DNA of 64,000 bases from Thioalkalicoccus limnaeus. GTDB taxonomy: Bacteria; Pseudomonadota; Gammaproteobacteria; Chromatiales; Chromatiaceae. Below are positions 38,342 to 47,668 of this stretch, piece after piece. Positions within the stretch are counted from its first letter, which is position 1, and each line of letters begins with the position of its first letter. The stretch covers positions 1 through 64,000 of the forward strand of contig NZ_JBDKXB010000008.1 of NCBI RefSeq assembly GCF_041197575.1, in the 5' to 3' direction. The notes under the pieces were generated by a model. It was not told where the DNA came from. It worked only from the letters and a program-made list of their open reading frames with translations, and did not search any database. The translations under genes were made by a program, and so were the position numbers.

Positions 38342-39706
38342 TTGGCAACCCTAGAAGAGATTCGACTCCCCGATATCGGGGATTTTTCGGCCGTACCCGT
38401 CATCGAGATCCTGGTGGCCCCAGGGGATCGCGTCGAGCCTGAGCAGTCCCTTTTGACGCTCGAGAGCGACAAGGCGACGATGGAGATCCCATCGCCTGCC
38501 GGCGGCTTGGTGCGGGAGTTGATGGTCAAGATCGGCGACGAGATCAGTGCCGGTGATCTGCTGCTCAGGCTCGAAACCGAGGGCGCGACGGACGGCACCG
38601 TGTCCGAGACCGAGCCCGAGCCCGAGCCCGAGCCCGAGTCGGACAGCGCGGTGGCGGCAGCAGCCGGGCCGCCCACGGAGACCGGCGACGCGGCTCCCGC
38701 CGCGGCGGTCTCATCGAAACCGGCCCCTGGCGACACGACGCGGCGACCGGCGCCCGTCCTGCCGCGGCCGGCCGATATGGCGGCGATCGCCCGCGGCCGC
38801 AAGCCTCATGCGAGTCCGACCGTGCGTCGCTTCGCGCGCGAATTGGGGGTCGACCTTGGCCTGATCAAAGGCACCGGAGCCAAGGGACGCATCCTCAAGG
38901 AGGACGTCCAGTCGTTCGTCAAAGACGCGCTGCAAAGAGGAACGCCCGGTACCACCGGCGGCCTGCCGTTTCAACTTCCCGCCGTACCGGCGGTCGACTT
39001 CAGCCGTTTCGGCCCGATCGAAGAGGTGCCGCTGCCACGCATCAAGCGCATCAGCGGGAGCCACCTGCATCGGGCTTGGCTTACGGTTCCGGCGGTGACG
39101 CAGTTCGACGAGGCCGACATCACCGAGCTCGAGGCCTTCCGCCGCAGCCACGCGAAGGAGCCTGCCGGCGATCGGCCCAAGCTGACGCTACTGCCCTTCC
39201 TGCTCAAGGCCGTAGCCGCCGCGCTGGTCGCCCACCCGCCGTTGAAGGCCTCGCTGACGGCCGACGGCGAGCGCCTGGTCCTGAAGCACTACACCCACAT
39301 CGGCATCGCCGTCGACACGGCGGAGGGATTGCTGGTCCCGGTGATTCGCGATGTCGATCGCAAGGGGTTGCTCGATCTCGCTGGCGAGGTCGCCGACCTC
39401 AGCGCGAAAGCCCGCGCCGGCAAGCTGCTTCCGGGAGATATGCAGGGTGGGTGCTTCACGATCTCGAGCCTGGGCGGAATCGGTGGCACCGCCTTTACCC
39501 CGATCGTGAACCATCCAGAGGTCGCGATCCTCGGCGTTTCGCGGGCTGCGACGCGTCCGGTGTGGGACGGTGAGGCCTTCATCCCGCGCCAGATGCTGCC
39601 GCTCTCGCTCGCCTACGATCACCGCGTCGTCGACGGCGCCGACGGAGCGCGATTCACGCGCTATGTCGCCGACATGCTGGCCGATATCCGCCGGCTATTG
39701 CTCTAG
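38342..39706 (+). CDS. aceF: Pyruvate dehydrogenase E2, dihydrolipoyl acetyltransferase
   Basis: 454 aa. The TTG at 38342 was chosen because AGGAGGA lies 4 bases upstream and the protein then begins MATLEEIRLPDIGDF; a GTG at 38324 is in frame but lies before that site. There is one lipoyl domain with the modified Lys44 in ESDKATMEIPS, a Glu-Pro repeat linker, and an E3-binding domain (HASPTVRRFARELGVDLGLI). The catalytic domain ends with LAYDHRVVDGADGARF (HxxxDG). A single lipoyl domain is fewer than the three in E. coli. Confidence 0.95.
   Translation: MATLEEIRLPDIGDFSAVPVIEILVAPGDRVEPEQSLLTLESDKATMEIPSPAGGLVRELMVKIGDEISAGDLLLRLETEGATDGTVSETEPEPEPEPESDSAVAAAAGPPTETGDAAPAAAVSSKPAPGDTTRRPAPVLPRPADMAAIARGRKPHASPTVRRFARELGVDLGLIKGTGAKGRILKEDVQSFVKDALQRGTPGTTGGLPFQLPAVPAVDFSRFGPIEEVPLPRIKRISGSHLHRAWLTVPAVTQFDEADITELEAFRRSHAKEPAGDRPKLTLLPFLLKAVAAALVAHPPLKASLTADGERLVLKHYTHIGIAVDTAEGLLVPVIRDVDRKGLLDLAGEVADLSAKARAGKLLPGDMQGGCFTISSLGGIGGTAFTPIVNHPEVAILGVSRAATRPVWDGEAFIPRQMLPLSLAYDHRVVDGADGARFTRYVADMLADIRRLLL
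38611..38638 (+). repeat. Hexanucleotide tandem repeat in the aceF linker
   Basis: CGAGCC is repeated about four and a half times, encoding Glu-Pro dipeptides in the flexible linker after the lipoyl domain. Copy-number change would keep the reading frame and only alter linker length. Confidence 0.8.
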
Positions 39707-39728
39707 CCACCGCAAGGACGTATCGGCA

Positions 39729-40064
39729 TCACCAAGGACGGTACTGAAGTCCCGGAATCTGATCTCGGTCGAAGACTTGCGGGAGGCGCGCGACCAGGTC
39801 ATCCATCTCGGCAAAGGACATGTGGCGACCGTACGAGGCCTTGGCCTCGTCGATCGGTAGTTCGATCCAAAAGGTACCCGCGCCGGGTTCGCATAGGATC
39901 TGAAGGATATTCTCCCGGGCATCGATGATCCCGAGATAATCGTCCTCGGATTGCAACCGCGGCAAGAGTTGCTCGCGGATCGCCCGGGCGCTCATCTCGA
40001 CGGGACTGGCCGAGGAGAGCACCTCCTGGGAGCGGGAGAAATAATAAAAGACGCGATAATGCAT
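39729..40064 (-). CDS. Conserved hypothetical protein, 111 aa
   Basis: Start placed at ATG 40064 (MHYRVFYYFSRSQEVLSSAS); the frame extends to 40142 without conserved sequence. The protein is small, acidic and globular, with QSEDDYLGIIDARENILQIL and GTFWIELPIDEAKASYGRHM. No signal peptide or named domain is recognised. It converges with aceF, the two stops lying about 22 bases apart. Function unknown. Confidence 0.65.
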   Translation of the reverse strand: MHYRVFYYFSRSQEVLSSASPVEMSARAIREQLLPRLQSEDDYLGIIDARENILQILCEPGAGTFWIELPIDEAKASYGRHMSFAEMDDLVARLPQVFDRDQIPGLQYRPW

Positions 40065-40407
40065 GGACCGACCTGGTACCTTCGTCTCGCTGATGGCCGG
40101 GACGAGGAGTTGTGAGGTTCTGAAATCGCCGAGGTCGCGCACGGAACGAACCGCCGCGACGACCCCGGTCGGGTCGAGAACCCCTCATTCGGGGACCAGC
40201 GAACAGGACCCGGCCCCAGACCCGCCTTTCTACCCCAAACGAACCTCGCTCGGCAAATCTTCGTGGAAGGCCGTGTTTTGGCGCTCGGTCTCGGGGGGCA
40301 GGTTCGGGGTGGCGACAGACAGCGGGTCCATGAGGTCCGGCGCCCTGCCCGACTCACGGAGCGAGGCCCTGAAGGCTCGCAGGTGCCCGGACCCAAGAGA
40401 AGGCCGA

Positions 40408-41043
40408 TCAGTACTTGACGGAACAACCGTAAGGTCGCGTGACCGGCTGGGTCACAGGCCGTTCTGCGGCCAGATCGGCCATCGCGAGTCGCACGAAGTT
40501 CTCGGCCCCGGCAACGTCGGCATGATCCGACGTGGGCCGGTCATCGATGGCCCCCTGATAGACCAGAATCCCATCGGCATCGATGATGAACATGTGCGGC
40601 GTCGTGCGGGCATTGTAGGCCCGCCCGATCGTTCCCGCCTCATCCAATAGGACGGCCGCCGGGGCCGCGTCTCGCGACTGGGTCAGGGCGTCCGCCTCCG
40701 CTGGGCTGACATGCCCTTGCTGCCCAGGCGCCGACGAGATCACCGACAACCAGATGTAGCCGGCTTCGGCCGCCTCGCGTTGCAGGGCCTGCATATTGCC
40801 GGTCTGATAGTGCTTGACGACGAACGGACAATCGTGATTGGTCCACTCCAGTATGACCGGCTTGCCCCGTAGATCGGCGAGACTCCAGGACTGGCCGGTG
40901 GAATCGAGCCCTTCGAAGTCCGGGGCCGGCTGGCCCACCTGGGGCCCGGCCAGTGCGGTTCCGGCGATCAGGGCGATCGCCAGCAGGCTGCTGCGAATAC
41001 CGAGCGTCTTCAGCGAGGGTCGGTCGAAGCGGTTACGAGGCAT
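40408..41043 (-). CDS. Secreted redoxin/thioredoxin-fold protein
   Basis: 211 aa with a signal peptide (residues 1 to about 32, SSLLAIALIAGTALAGPQVG). The thioredoxin fold follows: GQPAPDFEGLDSTGQSWSLA, LEWTNHDCPFVVKHYQTGNM with a single Cys in C-P-F-V instead of CxxC, and TTPHMFIIDADGILVYQGAI. A second Cys is near the C-terminus (YGCSVKY). The start overlaps the end of the DsbD-like gene by 11 bases. It is probably a periplasmic partner reduced by that protein. Confidence 0.85.
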   Translation of the reverse strand: MPRNRFDRPSLKTLGIRSSLLAIALIAGTALAGPQVGQPAPDFEGLDSTGQSWSLADLRGKPVILEWTNHDCPFVVKHYQTGNMQALQREAAEAGYIWLSVISSAPGQQGHVSPAEADALTQSRDAAPAAVLLDEAGTIGRAYNARTTPHMFIIDADGILVYQGAIDDRPTSDHADVAGAENFVRLAMADLAAERPVTQPVTRPYGCSVKY

Positions 41044-43180
41044 CGTGATTCTCCTTCGGTTGGGATGAAACGGGGGTCAGTTCCGCGACGGTGTCGCGCA
41101 CAAGGTTCTCGGTCAGGATCTGCGGCAGAACGCGCGGCTCGCCGCCGGGCGGATAGAAGACGTAGAGCGGCACCCCGTTGCGACCATATCGAGCCAGATA
41201 GGCCGTGATCGCGGGATCCTGATTGGTCCAATCCCCCTTCAGATACAGTACATTTTGATCCGCGAACAAGCCGGTGATGGCCGAACGATCCAGCGCCACC
41301 TGCTCGTTGACGAGGCAGGTGATGCACCAGGCAGCCGTCATGTTGACGAACACCGGCCGACCATCGGCCCGCGCCTGTGCGAGCCGTTCCTCCGAGAACG
41401 CGGCCGTGTCGACAGGGCCGCCATCGCGCGCGGCCGCCGCCGGTGTCGCCATCGACGGGCCGTTGCCGCCGGTCGCGACGCCGAGATAGAGCGCCAAACC
41501 GACCGCGGCGACACCCATGACGGCGCCGGCTGAACGCCAGCGTCCCGGTGTGTTGCGGGTCCGTTCCCAGAGCCACAGGGCGAAGGCCAACAAGAGCATC
41601 CCGGACAAGACCGCGGCGACGCCGCCCGGCCCCGTCTGGTGACTCAAGACCCAGACCAGCCAGATCGCAGCGCCGAACAGCGGAAAGGCCAACAATTGCT
41701 TCAGCGTCTCCATCCAGGCGCCCGGCCGCGGCAGTCGCCGAGCCAGACCAGGCACCAGGGCCAAGACCAGGAAGGGCAGAGCCAAGCCGAGACCGAGCGT
41801 CAGGATGACGAGCAACGCCAAGGGCCAGCTCAGCGTCACGGCGAACCCGAGGGCCGCACCCATGAAAGGCGCGGTGCACGGGGCCGCGACCAGGGCCGCC
41901 AAGGCACCGGTTCCGAATGCCCCGCCGGTGCCGGAGCCGAGCTGCGCCGACCCCAACCCCATCAGCCGAGCACCAAAGGTCGCCATACCCGCGAGCCCCA
42001 GTCCCAGCACCAAGAACAGATAGGCCATCAGCGCGACGAAAGGCGGGTATTGCAACTGAAAGCCCCAGCCAACCGCCTCGCCACCGGCGCGCAAGGCCAG
42101 CAAGAGCCCGGCCAGCGCACCGAAGAACACCAGGACGCCGAGGGTGTAAGCCAGTCCGTGAGCGACCCGTTCGCGCTTCGCCAAACCGTGCTGACCGAGG
42201 AGACTCATCGCCTTCATGGCCAGAACCGGAAACACGCAGGGCATCAGATTCAACAGCAGGCCGCCGACCAGCGCGAACAGGAGCGCCAGCGGCAGGCTCA
42301 GCGTGTCGGCACCGATCGGATCAGGTGCCACCGCGGGGCGGTCCCGGTTGGCGACGACCTCGAACGAGCGCGCCGCGCCATCCTGAGCGGCGACAACCAA
42401 GAGACCCGTCGCGCCGGCCTGCGACGCGAGGTCGCCGGGGGCCAGGTCGATCTCGACACGCCCGCCGGACAGTCGCCAGGACTGCTTGGCCGCATGGTCG
42501 ATCAGCCCCCACTCGCCGGCGAAGAACCAGAGCCCCGCCGGGTTCGCAGGGAGGTCGTCCGCCGCCACCGACAGACGGAGCAGCCCGTCATCGTCTGCGT
42601 TGAGCCAACCAGCTACCTCGGCCTCGGGTAACGCCCGTCGGGCGTCGCGAAAGACATCCGCCCGATCGGCCTCGACGGCACCCTGTTCCGCGGCCGTCGC
42701 GAGCGTCACCGAGAACTCGCCGCGCTGCGGCAAGCAAGTCTCCTTGCAGACCAGCCAGTCGGCGGTGGCCGCGACCCGAACCGGCTCGCCGACGGGCCAA
42801 TCGGCGGGCACCGATAGCGTCTGCAGGTGACTGACGCGGTCTTCGTAGCCGTAGTTCGCGAGCGGTCCCACCGGGATCCAGGTCGGGTACGGCCACTGGA
42901 TCGATCCTACGACGACGCCTTCGGGCACCGACCATTGGACACGCAGCGGCTCCCCGGAATCACCGGGGTTGCGCCAGTAGGTGTGCCAACCCGGCCGGAT
43001 GTCGAAGACCAAGGCCAGGTCGACACTCTGACCCGGCGCGACCTGGTCCCGCTCGGCGACGAGCTGCACCGTGACTTGGTCGGTGACCACCGGTGCGGCC
43101 GTCGCGTTGAACGCGCCGAACAGCGAGAGTGCCATCCAGAGGCCGACATAGCGGCCGTGCGACCAGACCTTTGAATGCAT
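41033..43180 (-). CDS. DsbD/ScsB-like thiol:disulfide interchange protein
   Basis: About 715 aa from ATG 43180 (MHSKVWSHGRYVGLWMALSL); the frame also opens at TTG 43213. A signal peptide precedes an N-terminal beta domain with ADWLVCKETCLPQRGEF (C-x3-C). The CcdA-like membrane core has LMPCVFPVLAMKAMSLL and APCTAPFMGAALGFAVTL. The C-terminal thioredoxin domain has NMTAAWCITCLVNEQVALDR (CxxC). It moves electrons from cytoplasmic thioredoxin to periplasmic targets. The redoxin gene follows with an 11-base overlap and is a likely substrate. Confidence 0.92.
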   Translation of the reverse strand: MHSKVWSHGRYVGLWMALSLFGAFNATAAPVVTDQVTVQLVAERDQVAPGQSVDLALVFDIRPGWHTYWRNPGDSGEPLRVQWSVPEGVVVGSIQWPYPTWIPVGPLANYGYEDRVSHLQTLSVPADWPVGEPVRVAATADWLVCKETCLPQRGEFSVTLATAAEQGAVEADRADVFRDARRALPEAEVAGWLNADDDGLLRLSVAADDLPANPAGLWFFAGEWGLIDHAAKQSWRLSGGRVEIDLAPGDLASQAGATGLLVVAAQDGAARSFEVVANRDRPAVAPDPIGADTLSLPLALLFALVGGLLLNLMPCVFPVLAMKAMSLLGQHGLAKRERVAHGLAYTLGVLVFFGALAGLLLALRAGGEAVGWGFQLQYPPFVALMAYLFLVLGLGLAGMATFGARLMGLGSAQLGSGTGGAFGTGALAALVAAPCTAPFMGAALGFAVTLSWPLALLVILTLGLGLALPFLVLALVPGLARRLPRPGAWMETLKQLLAFPLFGAAIWLVWVLSHQTGPGGVAAVLSGMLLLAFALWLWERTRNTPGRWRSAGAVMGVAAVGLALYLGVATGGNGPSMATPAAAARDGGPVDTAAFSEERLAQARADGRPVFVNMTAAWCITCLVNEQVALDRSAITGLFADQNVLYLKGDWTNQDPAITAYLARYGRNGVPLYVFYPPGGEPRVLPQILTENLVRDTVAELTPVSSQPKENHDAS

Positions 43181-43606
43181 GTTCGCCGATTGCCCCTGCA
43201 AGCTGAGATTCAAGGTTCCACGGGATCGCCCGCCAAGGGTCCGCCTCGCCGCAACACGCTGCCCGCACCGTGATTCGTTCCGGGCTGAGCTTCACCCCAC
43301 CAATGTCCCGAGCCATCGGATCGCGCTGCTGGGGACTTCAAACCCGCATCGCGAGCGATCGTCATCCGCCCACAAGGGCGTTCGACCGAATTCGACGAAT
43401 AAGTTCGGTTTTGGCTTTGCGTGAAGCGCCAACATCGACCTCTGGGTCTTCGAGGCCGCGTTGGAATCGCAAGGCTGTGGCGGAAGATTACCCGTTGCCC
43501 CTGGCTGGATAGGTGGCCCGAGCCCCCGATACTGACACCAGGCAGCCGCCGCTTGACGGCCCGCCACTGGGCCGCGGCGCCGAACTGTTCTGCGCCCCGC
43601 CGTCGC
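43181..43606. other. Non-coding region upstream of the DsbD-like gene
   Basis: About 425 bases with only short, unconvincing frames on both strands. It should contain the promoter of the minus-strand dsbD-redoxin operon, but no box pair stands out. No RNA gene or repeat is recognised. Confidence 0.4.
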
Positions 43607-43969
43607 TCAGTCCTCGTCCCGATCCACCGGCGGATCGATCTTCGGAGGTCCGACCTTCTTCTGGGCCACCAACTGGGCCGCCAGATGCCCTATGCCAACC
43701 ATGAAGGCGACCAAGAAGAACAGGCCCAACAACGGCCAGCCTCCGACGGCGAACAGGAAGCCCAGCGGGGAAATCTGAATCATCCAGAGAGCAAAGCCGA
43801 ACAGGATCCAGCGCCCCGCCAAGGTGGCGCAGTGGTCGCGGCACCAGACGGCCCGAGCCCGGCGCCCCTCTGGCCCGGTACCAGGGATCCGGCGCAGATG
43901 CCAAGGGGCCCAGAAATACGCAATCAGCGCGTGATGCAAAGGCAGATCGGATTTCGGAGTGGGAGGCAT
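43607..43969 (-). CDS. Small membrane protein of unknown function, 120 aa
   Basis: A soluble N-terminal part with ARAVWCRDHCATLAGRW (two Cys) is followed by two predicted membrane helices (about residues 50-72 and 75-98) and a charged Pro/Asp-rich tail (VGPPKIDPPVDRDED). No family is recognised. It stands alone upstream of the DsbD-like operon on the same strand. Confidence 0.6.
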   Translation of the reverse strand: MPPTPKSDLPLHHALIAYFWAPWHLRRIPGTGPEGRRARAVWCRDHCATLAGRWILFGFALWMIQISPLGFLFAVGGWPLLGLFFLVAFMVGIGHLAAQLVAQKKVGPPKIDPPVDRDED

Positions 43970-44101
43970 GGCGTTTCAGGGCTTGGAGAGCGGATATCTA
44001 GTCTACCGAATTCCCCGTGCGTTGCCGGCCCCCGCTAAAAGGTGCCGGCGCATGAGATCATCGAACTGACCGGTGGTCGCACGAATAGCGCAGCAATCTC
44101 T

Positions 44102-44280
44102 ATGCAGCGCGCCGGTATCAAAGCGCTGCGAACCGACCCTGGCGTCCTCAGCAAGGTGATCGACAGCGGGGCCACCTACTGATTACACGACGTGGCAAAC
44201 CGTTCGGGGTCGCCGCCGCCTTCGACGACGGCCTGCTCGATCTGGGATTCTGGAAGTGGATCGCCGTGCGTGCCTTGTAA
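44102..44280 (+). pseudogene. Phd-like antitoxin remnant, frameshifted
   Basis: From ATG 44102 the frame reads MQRAGIKALRTDPGVLSKVI and DSGATY, then stops at TGA 44180-44182. One base back, the next frame continues as LITRRGKPFGVAAAFDDGLL and DLGFWKWIAVRAL to TAA 44278-44280. Joined, the halves form a short prevent-host-death-type antitoxin (LITRRGKP is the usual motif). A one-base loss has broken it. No matching toxin is seen. Confidence 0.6.
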
Positions 44281-44452
44281 GCCGGTTTAGTGGTTAGTTG
44301 CGAACGGCTACCGACTATCCACTTATCGCACGATGGATGGACGACGCGTCGATGTGGCTTCCCTGGCCCCGCATCGACGCCGATTGCCGTTTCGCGACGA
44401 CCTAGTCGTGGATGCATCAAATGCGCTACTGCGCCAACGCGAGGTGTGATGC

Positions 44453-44979
44453 ATGACACAGCCTGCCCGACGGCTCGCCAGCTACGAAGACCTGCTTGCC
44501 TTGCCAGAGGGCCTGGTCGGGGAGATTCTTTGCGGCATGCTCATGCCTACTCGGCGCTCGGCTATCTGATTAGGGGGCCGTTTGGAGGCGGCATTGGCGG
44601 GCCGGGCGGCTGGTGGATCATCGATGAGCCCGAACTCCACCTCGGCGCGGACATCCTGGTGCCGGATCTCGCCGGTTGGCGCCGCGAACGCCTGTCCAGG
44701 CTGCCGGAAACGGCTTGGTTCGAGCTGTCGCCGGACTGGGTCTGCGAGATCCTTTCGCCGGCCACCGCACGGACGGATCGGGCGATCAAGATGCCTCTCT
44801 TCGCTCGGGAAGGTGTCGCACATCTATGGCTCGTCGATCCAGATGCGCAAACCCTAGAGGCCTACGCGCTTCAGGACGGCCGCCGTTGGCTCTTGCTCGA
44901 TACGCTCAAAGAGGACGATCGCATGTCCCAACCGCCATTCGAGTCAGTGACCTTTGCGCTCGACGCCTTATGGGCCTGA
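44453..44979 (+). pseudogene. Uma2-family endonuclease (DUF820) remnant
   Basis: ATG 44453 opens MTQPARRLASYEDLLALPEG and LVGEIL, the usual start of Uma2 proteins. The sequence then loses a short segment and changes frame near 44535. In the other frame it continues as HAYSALGYLIRGPFGGGIGG, through ELHLGADILVPDLAGWRRER (catalytic Asp region) and PDWVCEILSPATARTDRAIK, to DALWA and the stop. The body is preserved but the N-terminus is out of frame with a small deletion, so the gene is probably inactive. Confidence 0.75.
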
Positions 44980-45240
44980 TGGAGGGGATCGACTGAATGC
45001 TGGACGCATTCGCGACGCGCTCGGGTTTCTGAACACCCCTTTTTCTACTCGAGCGGAAAAACTCGGAACCTGAAAACGCGCGATGTCCGAGGCAGCTTCA
45101 GCTCATGGCAAGCACAAAGGCAATCCCGTGCTCCGCTATAGCGTCGTCCTCCGGTTGCGGTAGGGCGATAACACGATGAACCCTCTCCGGGCACGGCACC
45201 CACCGCGACCCTTCAGCGATCCACCGATCCGAAAGGTGAA

Positions 45241-45540
45241 CAGCCCGACAAACAACGGCAGCAGCCTGCCCCGGTCAGGGAACGCGACATTCGCTATCGA
45301 ATCGAGATCAAGATGCTGCTGCGCTCGGGTGTCCTGCGGGCTGCCAATCCGGTCAACGAGATCCGTGACATCGGTCTGATGGGAGAGGTGCTGCCCGCCT
45401 ATCTGAATGCGTTGCGCGCACTAGAGCCGCGCCAGTTCAACGCCGTCGAGAAGACGCTGAAGACGATCCTGCCGCAGATCGACGGCATCGACTTCAACGT
45501 CAATGACTTAGGCGAGGTGCCGCTGTCTGGACGACTTGCG
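45241..45540 (+). pseudogene. Fragment of an AAA-family ATPase
   Basis: The frame encodes RERDIRYRIEIKMLLRSGVL, then NEIRDIGLMGEVLPAYLNAL, RALEPRQFNAVEKTLKTILP and IDFNVNDLGEVPL. These resemble the middle of AAA ATPases of the SMC-like/AAA_21 type. Similarity ends near codon 85 and the Walker motifs are absent. It is a remnant with no neighbours that explain it. The same strand runs on as non-family sequence to 45786. Confidence 0.55.
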
Positions 45541-45912
45541 AACGGCGCTGCGGGACGTCGAACGATAACCAACCTCTCCTGTACAGATCGACTTGGTCTC
45601 GATTCCTCGGCATCAATACACTTGGCGAGAGCCGCATCCCTCTTGCCGTCTTCCGCGCCGGACACGCTTGCACCATCACCCTCGCCGATGATGCCTCAGT
45701 GGTTGGAAAGCGCAGTTTCTATGATCTGTATAATTTTTATACTATTCTGCCGAACTCCTGGCGTGCTCTATACTCCGGCACCGTGACTCGAGTGTCTGGC
45801 GACCCGCGCTCGCGGGTGGCTTCTCGAAGCCCTGGGTCAGCCGTGATCTGTTCTGGATCCTGCTGGCCTTTTTTCTGTATCCGTACTCGCGGGAGCACGA
45901 CAGAGGAATGAA
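45541..45912. other. Non-coding region upstream of the oxidoreductase operon
   Basis: A/T-rich DNA around 45715-45755 contains TATAAT (45729-45734) and TATACT (about 45740-45745), candidate -10 boxes for the following operon, without a clear -35 at the right spacing. A leader of about 170 nt would result. A short frame ending at the operon start (FWILLAFFLYPYSREHDRGM) has no start codon. Confidence 0.4.
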
Positions 45913-46500
45913 ATGATGGGAGCCTATTCGGTACGACCTGGTCCGGAGAGCTATCTGCCGCCGGCAGCGGCCTTGCACGGGGTCCTTCCGCCGGAGCCCG
46001 GTTCGGGCCTTATCGAAGGAAGGTCAGCGCCCGAGAGCGAGGTCATCGCGCACATTGCCGGCAAGCTACTGGCGGCCAAGAACCCGACGTTCTTTCCGGG
46101 TCCGCAGCTGCTTTGGCGCACGACGGACTACGCGCTGGAGCGGGGGCGATTGACACGGGCTATCGCGGAGATCGTTCGGGCTCGGGTCATCCCGATGCCG
46201 GACTATCGTCCCAAGTACCCGATGATCGACCCGGAACGGGAGATCAATCCGAACCATCCCAACCTGACGATTTGGCATAACAAGATCGACGTGGGCGTAT
46301 TCATCGGCGTCCACTGTCACCAAGCGAACATGGCGTTGAAGATCATCCGGGGCGGCACGCCCTGCTACACGATTGCACTGTGCGCAGAGGAGGGCCATGA
46401 GGAGGCCCATGCCACGCTGCGCAACACGGACAACACCAAGCTCCGGGCCGTCCTGGACGCCGTCCGCGCACAAGAACAGCAGTGGCAGAGGGCGTCATGA
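45913..46500 (+). CDS. CO-dehydrogenase-beta-like subunit (epsilon) of 2-oxoacid:ferredoxin oxidoreductase
   Basis: 195 aa, first gene of a five-gene operon. GAGGA (45904-45908) precedes overlapping starts at 45913 and 45916. Key features are LLAAKNPTFFPGPQLLWRTT, VIPMPDYRPKYPMIDPE, NPNHPNLTIWHNKIDVGVFI and VHCHQANMALKIIRGG. This matches the 'carbon monoxide dehydrogenase beta subunit family', a small Rossmann-like subunit found with POR/OGOR enzymes in Aquificales and some proteobacteria. Its precise role is unknown. The stop overlaps the next start by ATGA. Confidence 0.85.
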   Translation: MMGAYSVRPGPESYLPPAAALHGVLPPEPGSGLIEGRSAPESEVIAHIAGKLLAAKNPTFFPGPQLLWRTTDYALERGRLTRAIAEIVRARVIPMPDYRPKYPMIDPEREINPNHPNLTIWHNKIDVGVFIGVHCHQANMALKIIRGGTPCYTIALCAEEGHEEAHATLRNTDNTKLRAVLDAVRAQEQQWQRAS

Positions 46501-47654
46501 TTCATTCTCAGCTCAAAGAAGTCTCGGCCGAGTACATGCTCCGACAGGCTCGGCGGCAACCGCAGTTCATCACCGGTAGCGAGGCGGTCCGCGAGGCCGT
46601 GCGCCGAGCGAATATCGACATTGCGATCTCGTACCCGATCACACCCCAGAGCGAAAGCATGCACTTGGTGGGCGATCTCTATGCCGAGGGATATCTCAAG
46701 GATTACTTCCGCGGGGAAAACGAATTCGCCGTGATGTCCGAGATCGCGGGCGCGGCCTCGGCTGGCGTGCGGACGTTCACAGCCACGTGCGGCCCTGGAA
46801 CGCTCCGAGCCTTCGAGAATTTTCCAACATGGGCCGGGTCACGGCTTCCGATCGTCATGGTTTTCATGACGCGTGGGATCAACGCGCCGCTGACGATCCA
46901 GCCGGACACGATCGAGATGGGGTTCCTGCTCGACACGGGAATGCTGATGCTCCACGCCGAGAACGCCCAGGACCTTTATGACATGATCCTGATGAGTTTC
47001 GACGTGGTGGAGCAGACCTCGGTTCATGTACCTCTCGGTGTCTTCGTCGACGGCTTCTTCGTGACGCATACGCGGCAGAAGGTGAACGTGGTGGACGAGG
47101 ATGTGAGGCTGACCGGCTATGATCCGTCCTTGTCGCCCGTGCCGACCATAGATATGGAGACCCCGCCGTTCCGCCACATGCGCGACCCCTTCGTGATGAA
47201 AAGCAACTTCATCAGCTATGCCGCGCATGCGAGCTGGCAACAGGAGGTCATGGCGGCCGCGGCCCGGTCTGAGCGTTACTTGCGCAGGCACCTCGGCAAC
47301 TTCGTCGAGCATGAGAACCCGACGGCGCCGATTCAAATCGTTGCCTCTGGCACCGCGGTTTCTCAGGGGCGCGAGGCGATCCGCATGCTCCGTCAGGAAG
47401 GTCTCGACGCGGGGCTGGTCAAAATCAAAGTAATACGCCCGTTCCCGGCGGACGAACTGCGTGCGGCGCTGGCGAAGGCGGAAACGATCGTGATTCCCGA
47501 GTTCAATCGCAGCGGTTGGCTCGCACGCGAGGTGGCGGCCGTAATACCCAACAATGACCGCATCGCCGCCGGGCCTCGGGTGTTCGGTGGTATGACGATG
47601 CCTCCCGAGATCATCGTGCAGACGATCAAGGCCGGCACACCAATCGGTGTTTGA
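46497..47654 (+). CDS. porA: 2-oxoacid:ferredoxin oxidoreductase alpha subunit
   Basis: 385 aa from ATG 46497 (MIHSQLKEVSAEYMLRQARR), with a GTG 15 bases upstream in frame. It has the POR alpha domains: domain I with SYPITPQSESMHLVGDLYAE and GAASAGVRTFTATCGPGTLR, and domain II with IQIVASGTAVSQGREAIRML and VIRPFPADELRAAL. It converts 2-oxoacids and CoA to acyl-CoA, CO2 and reduced ferredoxin, reversibly. Pyruvate or 2-oxoglutarate as substrate cannot be decided from sequence alone. Confidence 0.92.
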   Translation: MIHSQLKEVSAEYMLRQARRQPQFITGSEAVREAVRRANIDIAISYPITPQSESMHLVGDLYAEGYLKDYFRGENEFAVMSEIAGAASAGVRTFTATCGPGTLRAFENFPTWAGSRLPIVMVFMTRGINAPLTIQPDTIEMGFLLDTGMLMLHAENAQDLYDMILMSFDVVEQTSVHVPLGVFVDGFFVTHTRQKVNVVDEDVRLTGYDPSLSPVPTIDMETPPFRHMRDPFVMKSNFISYAAHASWQQEVMAAAARSERYLRRHLGNFVEHENPTAPIQIVASGTAVSQGREAIRMLRQEGLDAGLVKIKVIRPFPADELRAALAKAETIVIPEFNRSGWLAREVAAVIPNNDRIAAGPRVFGGMTMPPEIIVQTIKAGTPIGV

Positions 47655-47668
47655 TTCGCGGAGTCAAC

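Noticed and set aside
39992..40426. A minus-strand open frame overlapping the 111-aa hypothetical
   Set aside because: Arg/Ser/Pro-rich shadow without family features; the other frame reads as a normal globular protein.
45830..45916. A short hydrophobic frame ending in an ATGA overlap with the oxidoreductase operon start
   Set aside because: No ATG, GTG or TTG start in frame and an upstream in-frame stop near the TATAAT box, so it cannot be a gene as it stands.
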